Shown here in pieces: positions 16,958-26,988 of a stretch of 64,000 nucleotides of DNA. This stretch comes from Bacteroidota bacterium (GTDB lineage Bacteria > Bacteroidota > Ignavibacteria > Ignavibacteriales > Melioribacteraceae), in NCBI GenBank assembly GCA_018818065.1, contig JAHISV010000012.1, forward strand, positions 496,001 to 560,000, read 5' to 3'. The translations under genes were made by a program, and so were the position numbers. Position 1 is the first letter of the stretch, and each line of letters starts with the position of its first letter. The notes below the pieces were generated by a model that was not told the origin of the DNA, made no database searches, and saw nothing but the letters and a program-made list of their open reading frames with translations.

Positions 16958-18196
16958 TCACATAATAATTTCAAAGCTGGTATTACGATCTTTAACTGAG
17001 GCAATATTTCCATGTATTGTCGCCCCGTTAGTTATTACAAGAGTCATTAGCTCTTCCTTCTTAATATCAGAATCGGTAATAAATTTCAGGGTGTTGGTGC
17101 CGCCACCGGAGATGTAGGTGAAAGTCACATTATTTTTAGATGTCAACAATGGATTCCCCTGAACTGATACCGGTTCATCAAATTTGAATATCACTTCATT
17201 CTTATAAATCATATAATCGATAATCTTAGGTCCTTCTTCAGATTCTGGATTCCACTTCCCATCGAAAGTCCAGAGAGGAGTAATTTCATTTTCAGTTACT
17301 TTATGGTTGTTAGTTTCCAAATTATCCTTCAACCATTCCAAACTCTTTCCCTCTTTCTCTACTTTAGAGAAATAATATCTCTTACCCCAATTGAATGGTC
17401 TGTTCCTTGTTGTATCTTCATAGGTTACCCTGTAGATAGGATCGGAGCTCATTTTATCAGAGAACTTACAGTTGAGCAAATAAAATTGAGCCTCGTAATG
17501 ATGCCGTCCTAATTGAAATCCCTCAACACCATCAAAAGTTGAGTTTTTAATTACAAATTTTTGATCCTGGTCATAGCCCCCGGCATGCCAAATAGCTGCA
17601 GTTTTTTTTACTTCGTAAAATTGAGAATCTCTTATAAAACACCAACCACGCGGACAGACAAAATCGACTGCTCCCTCAAAATAACAGTTGGCGTGATAAT
17701 ACATTCCAGTTTTATAATCCCAAAGAGAGACTGTGTCAGCTCCTTTGCTGATCATACTGCAATTGGTAATAATTGTTCTTGTACCTGTACCGTATAAAAC
17801 AAAAGCATGCGGACCGATCTCAGGCTGTGTGTTTATAACCGTAAGATTTTTAAATATTACATCGTCCCCGTTTATGTTGATCACAGCCGGACCAATAGAA
17901 TCTTTTTCTTTTGCCCAGTCTTCGCGCAGCTGATTATACTTTATTATCGTGCTGTCTCTGTCTTCACCTTCCAGAGTAATATAGTCCTGATCAAATCTGA
18001 TTTTTTCTTCATATACTCCTTTCTTCACCAATATTGTAATACGTTCGTAATTGAACATGGGAAGAGAATTGACCGCTTCAGTCAGGGTTGTGAAATCGCC
18101 GGATCCATTTTGGTCCACTATAAGAATACTCTTTCTCTGAGCATTTAACTGAGTGATAAAAATAAAAATCAAGATTGTTTTTAGAATAAATTTCAT
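16958..18196 (-). CDS. exported CE8-family pectinesterase with altered active site
   Basis: Protein of 412 residues: signal peptide 1-20 (ending LNAQ), right-handed beta-helix CE8 domain about 23-285, then a C-terminal beta-sandwich about 310-412. CE8 layout is clear from DQNGSGDFTTLTEAV at 28-42, ILVKKGVYEEKI at 55-66 and GEDRDSTII at 77-85. The nucleophile Asp is present in GAVDF (Asp178), a second Asp at 154, and Arg in QLGR (Arg231). However, the usual Gln before the first Asp is Ala153, and the LGRPW box reads LGRHH, so Trp is replaced by His. Compare the canonical paralogue at 19397-21871. It may act on an unusual ester or have weak activity. Probably periplasmic. Confidence 0.8.
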   Translation of the reverse strand: MKFILKTILIFIFITQLNAQRKSILIVDQNGSGDFTTLTEAVNSLPMFNYERITILVKKGVYEEKIRFDQDYITLEGEDRDSTIIKYNQLREDWAKEKDSIGPAVININGDDVIFKNLTVINTQPEIGPHAFVLYGTGTRTIITNCSMISKGADTVSLWDYKTGMYYHANCYFEGAVDFVCPRGWCFIRDSQFYEVKKTAAIWHAGGYDQDQKFVIKNSTFDGVEGFQLGRHHYEAQFYLLNCKFSDKMSSDPIYRVTYEDTTRNRPFNWGKRYYFSKVEKEGKSLEWLKDNLETNNHKVTENEITPLWTFDGKWNPESEEGPKIIDYMIYKNEVIFKFDEPVSVQGNPLLTSKNNVTFTYISGGGTNTLKFITDSDIKKEELMTLVITNGATIHGNIASVKDRNTSFEIIM

Positions 18197-18221
18197 TGGT
18201 CTATAAGTATTGTATAAAAAG

Positions 18222-19400
18222 TTAGTTCTCTTTATTGAATTGTGTATCTAACCAACGGAAAGCTTCTGTCTGCATCTGAATATTAAATTCATGTTTTGCA
18301 TTCCACGTTTTTGTTTCAAGCTTAGCCGATGCGTTTTGAGATTGCCAATACTGTCTCATTTTTTTGTAGACCTTCTTTACATCTTCAACGGGAAATAAAT
18401 GATCATTCTCACCGTTGTATAGTAACATTGGTTTCGGGCATGCTATCGAGGCTACATCTGGATAATCAAGGTAATTCACTAACCCTGGATGGGTCATAGT
18501 AAATGATGATTGTCCTCGTGTTTTATTATTACCTACTGACATTGAACCCGCTGTGGTTGAAATTGAACTGATAGCAACCGCTGCACTAATATCATCAGAC
18601 ATGGCTGCTAACTGCCACGCGCGAAATGAACCCATTGAGAAACCAACTGAAGCTATTTTTTTAGAATCGACATCAGGGACGGCAGAAAGAAACTTAGCCG
18701 CGTTGATATCTTCATAAGCTATCAATCCTGCATATGACATTCCAAGGTTTAGCAGATTTGAGGCAAGTGATTGTTGTCCTTCGTATCCGGCTCCGCCGCG
18801 ATCTCCCCAATTAAGAGCATCAGTAGCAAAACATACATAACCTTTCTTTGCCAATTCGTCACCGATAAATTTTCCTCCGTAATATTTAACAACCCATTCT
18901 TCAGAGGATTTTACTACTTCACCGGATACGCCAAAAGGTCTGATAACTTTTTCTTTACCAATATCAAATTTGGCACCATGATCGTGAAGCAATAAAGCGG
19001 CCGGGAAAGGACCTTCTCCTTTAGGAATTAATAAATATCCAAGTATTCTGCTATCAGCAGTTATATTCAATACAATTTTTTTTGCAGTATAACTTCCCCG
19101 ATCCTCAGAGCCTATAACAACTGGTTTAAATGGAGCGTCTGGAGGCTTAGCAAGGAAGGACGCAAATACAATTTGTTTTGCCTCTTTACGCCAGGAATTA
19201 AAATTACTATAATTACCCGATAACCACGAGGCAGGAAAATCAAGTCTTCCTTTTACTTTATTTGTAAAAGATGGTAAATCATTCACAACCCCAATTGTTT
19301 CGTAGTCACTTTTAGTGTTACTTTTATCCTGAGCCTGAACACAAGAGATTATAAGAAAAGCTAGAACTACATTTGTAAAATGTTTTCTTTTAATAGTCAT
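18222..19400 (-). CDS. exported alpha/beta-hydrolase, probable carbohydrate esterase
   Basis: Protein of 392 residues of the dienelactone-hydrolase/acetyl-xylan-esterase type. N-terminal lipoprotein-like signal with Cys20 (LIISC). Catalytic triad: Ser255 in GFSMGS, Asp333 in NGENDH and His370 in NAKHEF. An N-terminal extension (25-100) precedes the hydrolase core, which starts near LGYLLIPKG at 120-128. Its ATG overlaps the stop of the CE8-T9SS gene by four bases (ATGA), so the two are coupled. Context with two pectin esterases and a CE12-GH28 fusion suggests removal of acetyl or similar groups from pectin fragments. Confidence 0.75.
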   Translation of the reverse strand: MTIKRKHFTNVVLAFLIISCVQAQDKSNTKSDYETIGVVNDLPSFTNKVKGRLDFPASWLSGNYSNFNSWRKEAKQIVFASFLAKPPDAPFKPVVIGSEDRGSYTAKKIVLNITADSRILGYLLIPKGEGPFPAALLLHDHGAKFDIGKEKVIRPFGVSGEVVKSSEEWVVKYYGGKFIGDELAKKGYVCFATDALNWGDRGGAGYEGQQSLASNLLNLGMSYAGLIAYEDINAAKFLSAVPDVDSKKIASVGFSMGSFRAWQLAAMSDDISAAVAISSISTTAGSMSVGNNKTRGQSSFTMTHPGLVNYLDYPDVASIACPKPMLLYNGENDHLFPVEDVKKVYKKMRQYWQSQNASAKLETKTWNAKHEFNIQMQTEAFRWLDTQFNKEN

Positions 19401-21871
19401 TTTAATAAGATCATCTTAATCATTTGCGAATAGTTTCTTGAGGAAAACTGACAGAAGTAAACACCACTTGTTAGATTTGATGCGTCAAAATCGATTTCAT
19501 ATAGCCCGCTGTTCTGGATCTCGTTTACCAGCGTTCTGACCTGGTTTCCTAAAATGTCGTAGACTGTGACTTTTACCTTACTGGTCACTGGAATTCGATA
19601 GCTGAGAGTTGTTGCTGGATTAAAAGGGTTTGGATAATTTTGTGCCAGCAAAAAACTTTGAGGAATTTCTTCCTCCCCGGAATTTGCCGAGATAGATGTC
19701 ACAACTGGTCTCACAGGCAGCCAGTCAAAGGCATAAAGGGGATTAGACTCTTTTGCAAATATATTTTCGATGGTATACAGTGCGGCTTCTTCATCAGTCA
19801 ATTGACGTGAAATTGAATGGCGGGTTGAAAAATCTGAACCCGGCCCGGTGCACATATATTCAGCATATAATCCCGGAGTAACATTCCATGAACTCCAGCC
19901 GATAGCGGACAAAGCAGCTGGCTCCTCACATCTTAAAAACACAGTTCTTGGTGACTGCTGCCATGGACGACCCAAGACAAAACTTGTGATCGGAGATCCA
20001 TCGAATCCCACAGCATCAGCTGTTAGCTGACAATCGAGAAATACATAACCGAATTTTGATTCAGGTTCGGTGCTGGCGGCTGTTAGTGTTCCGCCATTTC
20101 TGTTTATATGAATTTCGCAGCTATCAAATACTACAATATCTCTTCCAAAAATAAAATCCACCGAACCTTCTATGTAACAATTCTTCATATATACTCTTCC
20201 GGTTCCGCTTCCGCCCCATGTATAATATGTATCCTGATATCCAAGTAAATTACAGTTGTAAAAACTCTGGCGGTCTCCATCTACTCTGAGTGCGACTCCC
20301 TGCTGATCAGCAAACGAACCATCATTTACAACTGTATTCTGAAAGGTAATATCAATTGCAGTAAAATCTGAGGCATCTATTGCGGTACTGTAACACTTTG
20401 ATGTTCCGCCAGCCTTACCGGCATAATCGTCGTATGTTAAAACAGTACTGTCGCGATCTTCACCTACAAGTACCACATTAATTTTATTTTCACTCAATAA
20501 GAGCTTTTCGGAGTAAGTTCCTTTTTTAACCAAGATGGTATACTTGCCAGTATAGAAATCAGGAACCTCATCGAACGCAGCCTGTACTGTTGAGTAATCT
20601 CCAGTCCCATCTTTGCAAACTATTTTTAGAATATCAGGTGCTCTGGACTGAGTCGTAAAAGTGCCCTCAATTCCATATCCCGTACCTACCGTATTTGTGG
20701 CATATGCGCGAACATAGTAAGTTGTGTTTTCCAAAAGCTCGTTTAAAAAACTATTGAAGGAACCAATGTCTGATCCATCCATTGTCTTAAAATCAGCTAT
20801 GGTTGGATTACCAGTTGTATTCCAGCAGACACCTTTATCAGTTACAGAATCACCGCCCCAGTCAGTAACGTTGCCTCCGCTTTCAGCCGTTGTAACCAGT
20901 ATATTTTGTACAGCAGAGGTGGTAACAGTTGGAATTTCAAGAGTGCTTAAAGTGGAAAATGTTTTTTCGGGTCCATAAGCTGTGCCAGCTTCATTTGTAG
21001 CATAAGCACGAATGTGATAAGTGGTTCCCGCTGATAATCCCGTCATTGAGCTCTCAAATGTACCAGAGCCGCTCCCATCTTCTGTTTTTGAATCTGCAAT
21101 TGTGGGATCACCAGCTATATTCCAGCAGACACCTCTCATAGTAACCGCTGCACCTCCATCGGAATCAATTGTCCCGCCACTGACTGCACTACTAACGGAA
21201 ATATATGAAATGTCTTCGGTGGTTACTGAAGCTAACTCAACAGGAGCCTGCCCTGTTGTAGTGCCGGAAATCTCGACATTCTGTATATAAAGATACTTCG
21301 AAGTACTGCCGTTATCACCGTTTGTATTAAAAGGATAAATTCTCAGATAGAATGATTCATTTTCGTTAACCAGAGCGGTAAGTCCATACTCTTGCTTAAG
21401 TATATCAAGTCCTTTTCCACCTTGAGGCAGAACCACATTTTCTTCAATTGTTGTGGGATTTGTAAACGCAGCATCAACAGAATAAGCAATAGTTCCGTTA
21501 ATGGTGTTACTCCCCTTTGAACCTAAAAAGCATTTAACGGAATCTACAGAGAGAGTAATACCGGGTTTGGCAGTGATTTCAAATTGTAAATATCTGTTTG
21601 CATTAAAAGAAGTTTCGATTGGCCAGGATCCATCAGTATCTGAGGGTTTTAGTTTCTGAAGATCATCGAAAGTCTCTAAGTTAAATACGACCCCTCCGTC
21701 GTAAGCAATTGATAAATTGTTCGTCGCCTCATCAGCAGCTGTCAACGCCCCGGAAATGATTGGAGTGAGCACTCTTTTAAGAGACCAGGTTACAGAGGCA
21801 GGATTTTGCGCCTGAACGAGTTGAGAGAAGCCAATTAATAGTGATACGAAAAATAATATTTTGTTTTTCAT
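19397..21871 (-). CDS. T9SS-sorted multidomain pectin methylesterase (CE8)
   Basis: Removes methyl esters from homogalacturonan outside the cell. Protein of 824 residues: signal peptide 1-21; an N-terminal beta-sandwich about 25-205; two Ig/fibronectin-like repeats at about 215-310 and 313-408, each with the RGVCWN or KGVCWN motif and YxxRAYATN; CE8 beta-helix about 414-735; T9SS sorting domain from NYPNPFNP at 745 to the end (KMILLK). All catalytic residues are in place: GYQDT (Gln546, Asp547), GSVDFIFG (Asp572) and LGRPW (Arg635, Trp637). Its 3-prime end overlaps the next esterase gene by four bases. Export through the type IX system and attachment to the cell surface are inferred from the sorting domain. 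Confidence 0.93.
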   Translation of the reverse strand: MKNKILFFVSLLIGFSQLVQAQNPASVTWSLKRVLTPIISGALTAADEATNNLSIAYDGGVVFNLETFDDLQKLKPSDTDGSWPIETSFNANRYLQFEITAKPGITLSVDSVKCFLGSKGSNTINGTIAYSVDAAFTNPTTIEENVVLPQGGKGLDILKQEYGLTALVNENESFYLRIYPFNTNGDNGSTSKYLYIQNVEISGTTTGQAPVELASVTTEDISYISVSSAVSGGTIDSDGGAAVTMRGVCWNIAGDPTIADSKTEDGSGSGTFESSMTGLSAGTTYHIRAYATNEAGTAYGPEKTFSTLSTLEIPTVTTSAVQNILVTTAESGGNVTDWGGDSVTDKGVCWNTTGNPTIADFKTMDGSDIGSFNSFLNELLENTTYYVRAYATNTVGTGYGIEGTFTTQSRAPDILKIVCKDGTGDYSTVQAAFDEVPDFYTGKYTILVKKGTYSEKLLLSENKINVVLVGEDRDSTVLTYDDYAGKAGGTSKCYSTAIDASDFTAIDITFQNTVVNDGSFADQQGVALRVDGDRQSFYNCNLLGYQDTYYTWGGSGTGRVYMKNCYIEGSVDFIFGRDIVVFDSCEIHINRNGGTLTAASTEPESKFGYVFLDCQLTADAVGFDGSPITSFVLGRPWQQSPRTVFLRCEEPAALSAIGWSSWNVTPGLYAEYMCTGPGSDFSTRHSISRQLTDEEAALYTIENIFAKESNPLYAFDWLPVRPVVTSISANSGEEEIPQSFLLAQNYPNPFNPATTLSYRIPVTSKVKVTVYDILGNQVRTLVNEIQNSGLYEIDFDASNLTSGVYFCQFSSRNYSQMIKMILLK

Positions 21872-21910
21872 GATTCCCTTTAGATTATTTCGAATTTACC
21901 TTTCGAGTTC

Positions 21911-24316
21911 TTATCTATTAAGAGATTCTTCAGTAGCACCGGATGTATATTTCACCATCTCTTTAACATCAACATTTGAATTTGTAATTGATATATTTTT
22001 ACATTTTTCGCCGGCAATTTGAATAAAGTCTTCACTGTCTGAAAATTCAATGTTATCCAGTGATATATTTTTTGATTGAGAGACCATAAATACCGGACTT
22101 TCCTCAGGTATAAATTTAGAATTGGAAATGCTAATACCATCGGCATCCAATATAATAACAGCCCTTTTTGATCTCATAACAGAGTTACTCACAAAAATGT
22201 CTTCTATCGCCAGTTCAGGTAATCCCTGCAGAATAAGAGCATCTTCCGCTCCATCACAGAATATTTCATCCATGTAAATTTTTCTAAAAATTGGAGTTCC
22301 TTCATTAACCGGGACTTCCTCTTCAACAGCAGTCTCATCTTCACCTGAAAAAGCTTCCATAGGACCCTTGCCGCCATAAAACATATTAAAACTAATAGCC
22401 CTAGTGGGGATATCCTTCATGTAAATGTTATCAATGAAAATATTTTCGATAACACCACCGCGCCCGCGTAAGCTTTTAAATCGAAGTCCAATATCAGTCC
22501 CTATAAAATTGCAGCCGGTAACTTTTATGTTGCGTGCGCCACCAGACATTTCACTCCCTATCGTGAATCCTCCGTGCGCATGATAGACAATGCAGTCCTT
22601 CATAACGAGGTTTTCAGTGGCTAATCCACGATTTCTGCCATATTCATCCCTCCCGGATTTAATGCAGACAGCATCATCCCCAACATCAAAATTGCAATTA
22701 TATACGACACTGTTTTTGCATGACTCAATATCAATACCATCACCATTTTGAGAATACCAGGGATTCTTTACCGTAACATTTCTTACAATCAATCCTTCAC
22801 AACCTAATGGATGCAAATTCCATGCTGGTGAATTCTGGAACGTTGGACCATCCAGCAAGACATTTTTGCAATACATTAAGCTCAACAATACAGGTCTGAA
22901 ATAATCCTTTATTTTTTTAGCATCCTCTAAAGACATACTAAAAGCAGGGTCCTGAAATTTCTTCAAGTACGAAAACCCTTCTCTTGCTTCAGCAGAAGGC
23001 CACCAGGTTTTTTCTTTGTCATCAGTTACTCCGCCGGAAGCAAGTAGTTCTTTCCATTGATTACTGGTTAGTTTATCTTTTCTGGTTAGTCTCCAGGCAT
23101 CTCCGGCCCCGTCAATAATTCCACTACCTGTTATAGCAATATTTTTTAGATGCCTTCCACTTATCGGAGATTGGCATCTCCACTGTGCAGTACCTTCCCA
23201 ATCAGATTCCACCAGAGGATAGTCGTCAAAATTGCGGGTAAACTGAAGATGCGCTCCTTTGTCAACAAAAAGATTAACGTTATCTTGTAAAGTTATTGGA
23301 CCAGTCAGCCACATTCCCATCGGCACAACTACACGACCACCGCCAGCATTAGTACATGCATCAATGGCCTTTGAAAAAGCTTCGCTATTTAAAGTTATTC
23401 CATCACCAACAGCACCGAAGTCAACTACATTAAAATCCTTATCCGGGAACTGAGGTAATTCTATTTCAAAGACTGAAATGTCTCCACGACTCTTATCATC
23501 GTTTACAACCCCAAGTATATTTTTATCATTTAGGAGTCCAATACCGGAATTATTATTCATCCATTTTTCAAGAGGTAAACCCAACTCTTTAATCCCATCT
23601 CTTACTAACCCGGCAACCAGATAAGCACCTTTTATAGTAAAGTGAGTGTTATCAGTTTTGCCTTCGGGCAGAGAATCATAAACGCCAGGTTCAATCCATA
23701 AGAACAACTCTTTAGTTTTTTCCTCACCATACTCCACAAACAGTTTACGGCTCTTTTCATGAAGATCAATTAGTTGCACACCTAATTCTTTTGCTACTTC
23801 TTTTACTACAGTGGGGTAGTCTCCATGAACATCATAAAACTTACCATCCTTATCAAATCTTCTTCTCATAACCGGAGTAAGCAAAACCGGAATGGCGCCC
23901 TTTTCACGTGTTTCAGAAACGTACTTATTCAAATTTTCTTTATATAGTGTATGCGCTGGTGCGTAACGATTAGGGTCACTCTCTTTTGCATCATTATGCC
24001 CGAACTGAATGAAGATATAATCACCGGGTTGCAGCTTATCCAATACAACCTGCCATCTTCCTTCAGAAAGAAAATTTTTCGTGCTTCGTCCATTCTTTGC
24101 ATGGTTTTCTATTTTTAAATCCTTGCTGAAATAGTATGGGAAAGTCATTCCCCATCCTCGCTCAGGATTATCCACCAGTGGTTTATCTGACATTGTAGAA
24201 TCCCCTATTAAATAAACCGTTGGTGTTTTTTCCACCATGAAGTTTAACGACAAAGCAGCAAAGATGATAAGAGATAGTAACGAGAAGTATTTTTTAACTT
24301 TCTTTCTGTTTTTCAT
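21911..24316 (-). CDS. rhamnogalacturonan acetylesterase (CE12) fused to GH28 polygalacturonase
   Basis: One protein of 801 residues with two enzymes. N-terminal membrane/signal segment about 8-27. Residues 33-250 form an SGNH hydrolase of the rhamnogalacturonan acetylesterase type: IGDST with Ser40, NGRST at 75-79, FGHND with Asn108, and TDNTHF with Asp222 and His225. Residues 290-790 form a GH28 beta-helix: NGDGIDIES at 524-532, VGDDAVCIKSG at 545-555, HGGFTIGSE at 581-589 and GLRFKS at 610-615, giving the three catalytic Asp and the His, Arg and Lys of the family. The pairing suggests one enzyme that deacetylates pectin or rhamnogalacturonan and then hydrolyses the exposed galacturonic links. 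Probably periplasmic; no sorting domain. Confidence 0.92.
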   Translation of the reverse strand: MKNRKKVKKYFSLLSLIIFAALSLNFMVEKTPTVYLIGDSTMSDKPLVDNPERGWGMTFPYYFSKDLKIENHAKNGRSTKNFLSEGRWQVVLDKLQPGDYIFIQFGHNDAKESDPNRYAPAHTLYKENLNKYVSETREKGAIPVLLTPVMRRRFDKDGKFYDVHGDYPTVVKEVAKELGVQLIDLHEKSRKLFVEYGEEKTKELFLWIEPGVYDSLPEGKTDNTHFTIKGAYLVAGLVRDGIKELGLPLEKWMNNNSGIGLLNDKNILGVVNDDKSRGDISVFEIELPQFPDKDFNVVDFGAVGDGITLNSEAFSKAIDACTNAGGGRVVVPMGMWLTGPITLQDNVNLFVDKGAHLQFTRNFDDYPLVESDWEGTAQWRCQSPISGRHLKNIAITGSGIIDGAGDAWRLTRKDKLTSNQWKELLASGGVTDDKEKTWWPSAEAREGFSYLKKFQDPAFSMSLEDAKKIKDYFRPVLLSLMYCKNVLLDGPTFQNSPAWNLHPLGCEGLIVRNVTVKNPWYSQNGDGIDIESCKNSVVYNCNFDVGDDAVCIKSGRDEYGRNRGLATENLVMKDCIVYHAHGGFTIGSEMSGGARNIKVTGCNFIGTDIGLRFKSLRGRGGVIENIFIDNIYMKDIPTRAISFNMFYGGKGPMEAFSGEDETAVEEEVPVNEGTPIFRKIYMDEIFCDGAEDALILQGLPELAIEDIFVSNSVMRSKRAVIILDADGISISNSKFIPEESPVFMVSQSKNISLDNIEFSDSEDFIQIAGEKCKNISITNSNVDVKEMVKYTSGATEESLNR

Positions 24317-24351
24317 AGAAATTCTCTGAGTGTATTTTTTTATAAGGATAA

Positions 24352-25956
24352 TTATTTGCTAAAGCGGATATAATCAACATCTACATAACTTTTACTTTTC
24401 GCCTTCCCTGAAATTGCATATAGTCCAATTTTTGCTCCTACCCATCTTCCCGGTTGGGCAAAAAATTCTTTTCCGATTAAATGATAACTCTTTCCTTCGT
24501 AACTATAAGCGAAGGAGCAAATGGCTCCATTTTTAATGTATATCTTTAGGAAAATATCATTTTTTGTCAGGGGGATTATTTCTTCTATAACTTCTTTTTT
24601 ATTCTTCTCATGAAATGTTTTCTTAATAAGTTTTAAACCACTCCCGGAATTTGAAACTTCCATGGCAGAATAATCACTTCCAAGAATTACCAGGCCGCCA
24701 GAATCAGAGGAATCTTTCAAATTTACTGTCATTTTTACTTCCACTGAAAATTCATTAGCTGGAAACTTTTGACCAATAATATTCGGTAAATCTTTTAAGC
24801 TTAGTAATTTCGATGAGTTTTGAATGCAATATAAACGCAAGCTCCCTTTTTTATCGTTTAGAGAAATCCACTTACTATTTCCCAAGGCTTCCCACTGCCA
24901 CTGCAATCCTAATGTTGATTTATCAAATTCATCAGAAGTTTGAAGAAGAGCAATTTTTTCTATCTTAGTTACATCCGGTTTGTTATAAACCTGCACCGGC
25001 TCACCAATTCCGTTCTGATCAAAATCAATTCCGATTATGGGCCAATTGTCCTTCCAACTCACAGGATTGAGATGAACAATTCTTCCGTAAGCGAATTTAT
25101 CCTGAAAATGTACGAACCATGATTCACCAGATTTTAATTCAACCATGGCTCCCTGATGTGGTCCATTTATATTTGTGCTTCCCTGTTCAAGAACTACCCT
25201 GGATTCATAAGGTCCGTAGATGTTTTTTGAACGGAGTACTGTTTGCCAACCGGTCTTTACACCCCCTGCCGGTGCAAAGATATAATAGAAATCATTTTTT
25301 CTATAAAGCTTAGGACCTTCGATTGTGGGATGAATATTTTTTCCATCAAATACCGGCAGACCATCATCAAGAAGTTTTGTCCCATCAGAAGACATACGGT
25401 GCAGAGTAAGGATTGCGTTTATGCCTGATCGGCTCTTGGCCCAAGCGTGTATTAGATAAGCCTGCCCGTCATCGTCCCATAGAGGACAGGGATCAATCCA
25501 TCCGTTTGCTTTCGCGACTAGATGAAGTGGCGTCCAGGGTCCGGCTGGATTTTTTGCTTTCGTCATTAAAATACCATGGTCAGGATCTCCAAAGAAAATC
25601 CAGTAATAACCTTCATGATATCTTATAGATGGGGCCCATATACCATTCCCATGCTGAGGTTTTTTAAATTCATCAAAAGGATATTCTTTTACCGCATGAC
25701 TAATTATTTTCCAATTGACCAGATCTTTTGAATGGAGGACAGGCAAACCAGGAAATTGCGAAAAACTTGAAGAGACCAGATAGAAATCATCCTCTACCCT
25801 TATTACATCAGGATCAGAATAGTCGGCATGTATAATAGGATTACTATAAGTGCCATCAAAATTATCCGATGTGAAAAGATTATTATTAGCTTCATCCCGG
25901 GTTTGCCCGCCAATGCTGCAAGCAATTATTAAAAAAATGTAAAAATACTTTGCCAT
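24352..25956 (-). CDS. GH43 family glycosidase with C-terminal beta-sandwich (arabinofuranosidase/xylosidase type)
   Basis: Protein of 534 residues. N-terminus with a lipobox-like IIAC (Cys13), so probably a lipoprotein. Five-bladed propeller about 35-320 with the GH43 acids: ADYSDPD at 44-50 (base Asp48), WIDPCP at 153-158 (Asp155) and TIEGPK at 211-216 (acid Glu213). Residues 335-534 look like the concanavalin-type module that caps the active site in beta-xylosidase/arabinofuranosidase members. In a pectin cluster the likely target is arabinan side chains. Its ATG overlaps the stop of the PorV-like gene by one base (TAATG). Confidence 0.9.
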   Translation of the reverse strand: MAKYFYIFLIIACSIGGQTRDEANNNLFTSDNFDGTYSNPIIHADYSDPDVIRVEDDFYLVSSSFSQFPGLPVLHSKDLVNWKIISHAVKEYPFDEFKKPQHGNGIWAPSIRYHEGYYWIFFGDPDHGILMTKAKNPAGPWTPLHLVAKANGWIDPCPLWDDDGQAYLIHAWAKSRSGINAILTLHRMSSDGTKLLDDGLPVFDGKNIHPTIEGPKLYRKNDFYYIFAPAGGVKTGWQTVLRSKNIYGPYESRVVLEQGSTNINGPHQGAMVELKSGESWFVHFQDKFAYGRIVHLNPVSWKDNWPIIGIDFDQNGIGEPVQVYNKPDVTKIEKIALLQTSDEFDKSTLGLQWQWEALGNSKWISLNDKKGSLRLYCIQNSSKLLSLKDLPNIIGQKFPANEFSVEVKMTVNLKDSSDSGGLVILGSDYSAMEVSNSGSGLKLIKKTFHEKNKKEVIEEIIPLTKNDIFLKIYIKNGAICSFAYSYEGKSYHLIGKEFFAQPGRWVGAKIGLYAISGKAKSKSYVDVDYIRFSK

Positions 25957-26969
25957 TAAAAACCAAATCCAACAGATAGTCTGTTTACGTTATCGAATAT
26001 TTCCATTTGTGACATGGAATAGTTAATGTCAATACTATAATCACCGATTGTTTTTACAAATCCAACCCCACCAGACCAGGATGCTAAATCCCGATTTGAT
26101 TGATAACCGCCTCTTAAGTAGAACATATCGAGAAGTTTATATTCCATGCCAAGATTAATTCTTTCGGAAAAGTTGTTAGAGTGGATATAATCAACAGCCA
26201 GAGTTAACGCTGTCTGCTTATCAGGTTCATCAGTAATTACTTCAAGAAGATCTATTGCAGTACCAACGGTAAAAACAAGGGGTAATTGTTCATCTATTTC
26301 TTCTCTTTTAATATTGGAAGAGAAGTTTCTGATTGCCATCCCGAAACGAAAGTTTTTGTATCCGGTGTTATACTTAATACCCGCATCGAAAACAAATTTG
26401 GTTGCGTTATTTTCCCGCGATGTTCCATCACTGAAGGAATTGCTTCCAAGGTTTTGTCCTGCAATTCTTACTGTTCCGCCAATAGAGAATTGATTATTTA
26501 TCGCCCTCGCATAGGTGACTCCAAAATAATAGGCGCCAACACCCGAAAGCTTTCCGTTATCAATGTATCCTGAAGGATACTGCGCGGACTGAGATGGGTC
26601 AATAAGGCTGGTTCCGTTAATGGTGCCGTAATCAACCGACAGTAGGCTTAATCCAATGGTACCCGCATTGCCAAGATTCCAGGACACAGCACCTGCCAAA
26701 TAATTAATATCAGCTATCCATTGAGTGTAGTTAAAAACAGTTTCAATTTCGCTGCTACCCTCTGCCAAACCGGCAGGATTGTAAAAAATACTTTCAGCGC
26801 CCTGCCCTATACCAAAGAAGGCGTCTCCCATAGCGCTTGCCTTAGGAGAAACGCTAACGGCAAGAAAGTTCATAGTGCTTTGTCCGAGTTTATCCAACCC
26901 CAACTGAGCATTCGCGATGTTGCCCACAGTTAACAAAATTATGAGCATATTTATTATGCGTGATTTCAT
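25956..26969 (-). CDS. PorV/PorQ-family outer membrane protein
   Basis: Protein of 337 residues: signal peptide 1-21, then a family-typical start QSTMNFLAVSVSPKASAMGD, AESIFYNPAGLAEG at 53-66, and alternating beta-strands to a C-terminal GFGF, as in an outer-membrane barrel of the PorV/UPF0164 type. Known: PorV is a component of the type IX secretion system that carries substrates to the cell surface; other family members have no known job. Here it is the third gene of a receptor, 723-residue secreted protein and PorV-like set (19-base gap to the preceding gene), which suggests a dedicated surface role for that set. Confidence 0.8.
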   Translation of the reverse strand: MKSRIINMLIILLTVGNIANAQLGLDKLGQSTMNFLAVSVSPKASAMGDAFFGIGQGAESIFYNPAGLAEGSSEIETVFNYTQWIADINYLAGAVSWNLGNAGTIGLSLLSVDYGTINGTSLIDPSQSAQYPSGYIDNGKLSGVGAYYFGVTYARAINNQFSIGGTVRIAGQNLGSNSFSDGTSRENNATKFVFDAGIKYNTGYKNFRFGMAIRNFSSNIKREEIDEQLPLVFTVGTAIDLLEVITDEPDKQTALTLAVDYIHSNNFSERINLGMEYKLLDMFYLRGGYQSNRDLASWSGGVGFVKTIGDYSIDINYSMSQMEIFDNVNRLSVGFGF

Positions 26970-26988
26970 TCTAATAATCTCCTCCGTT

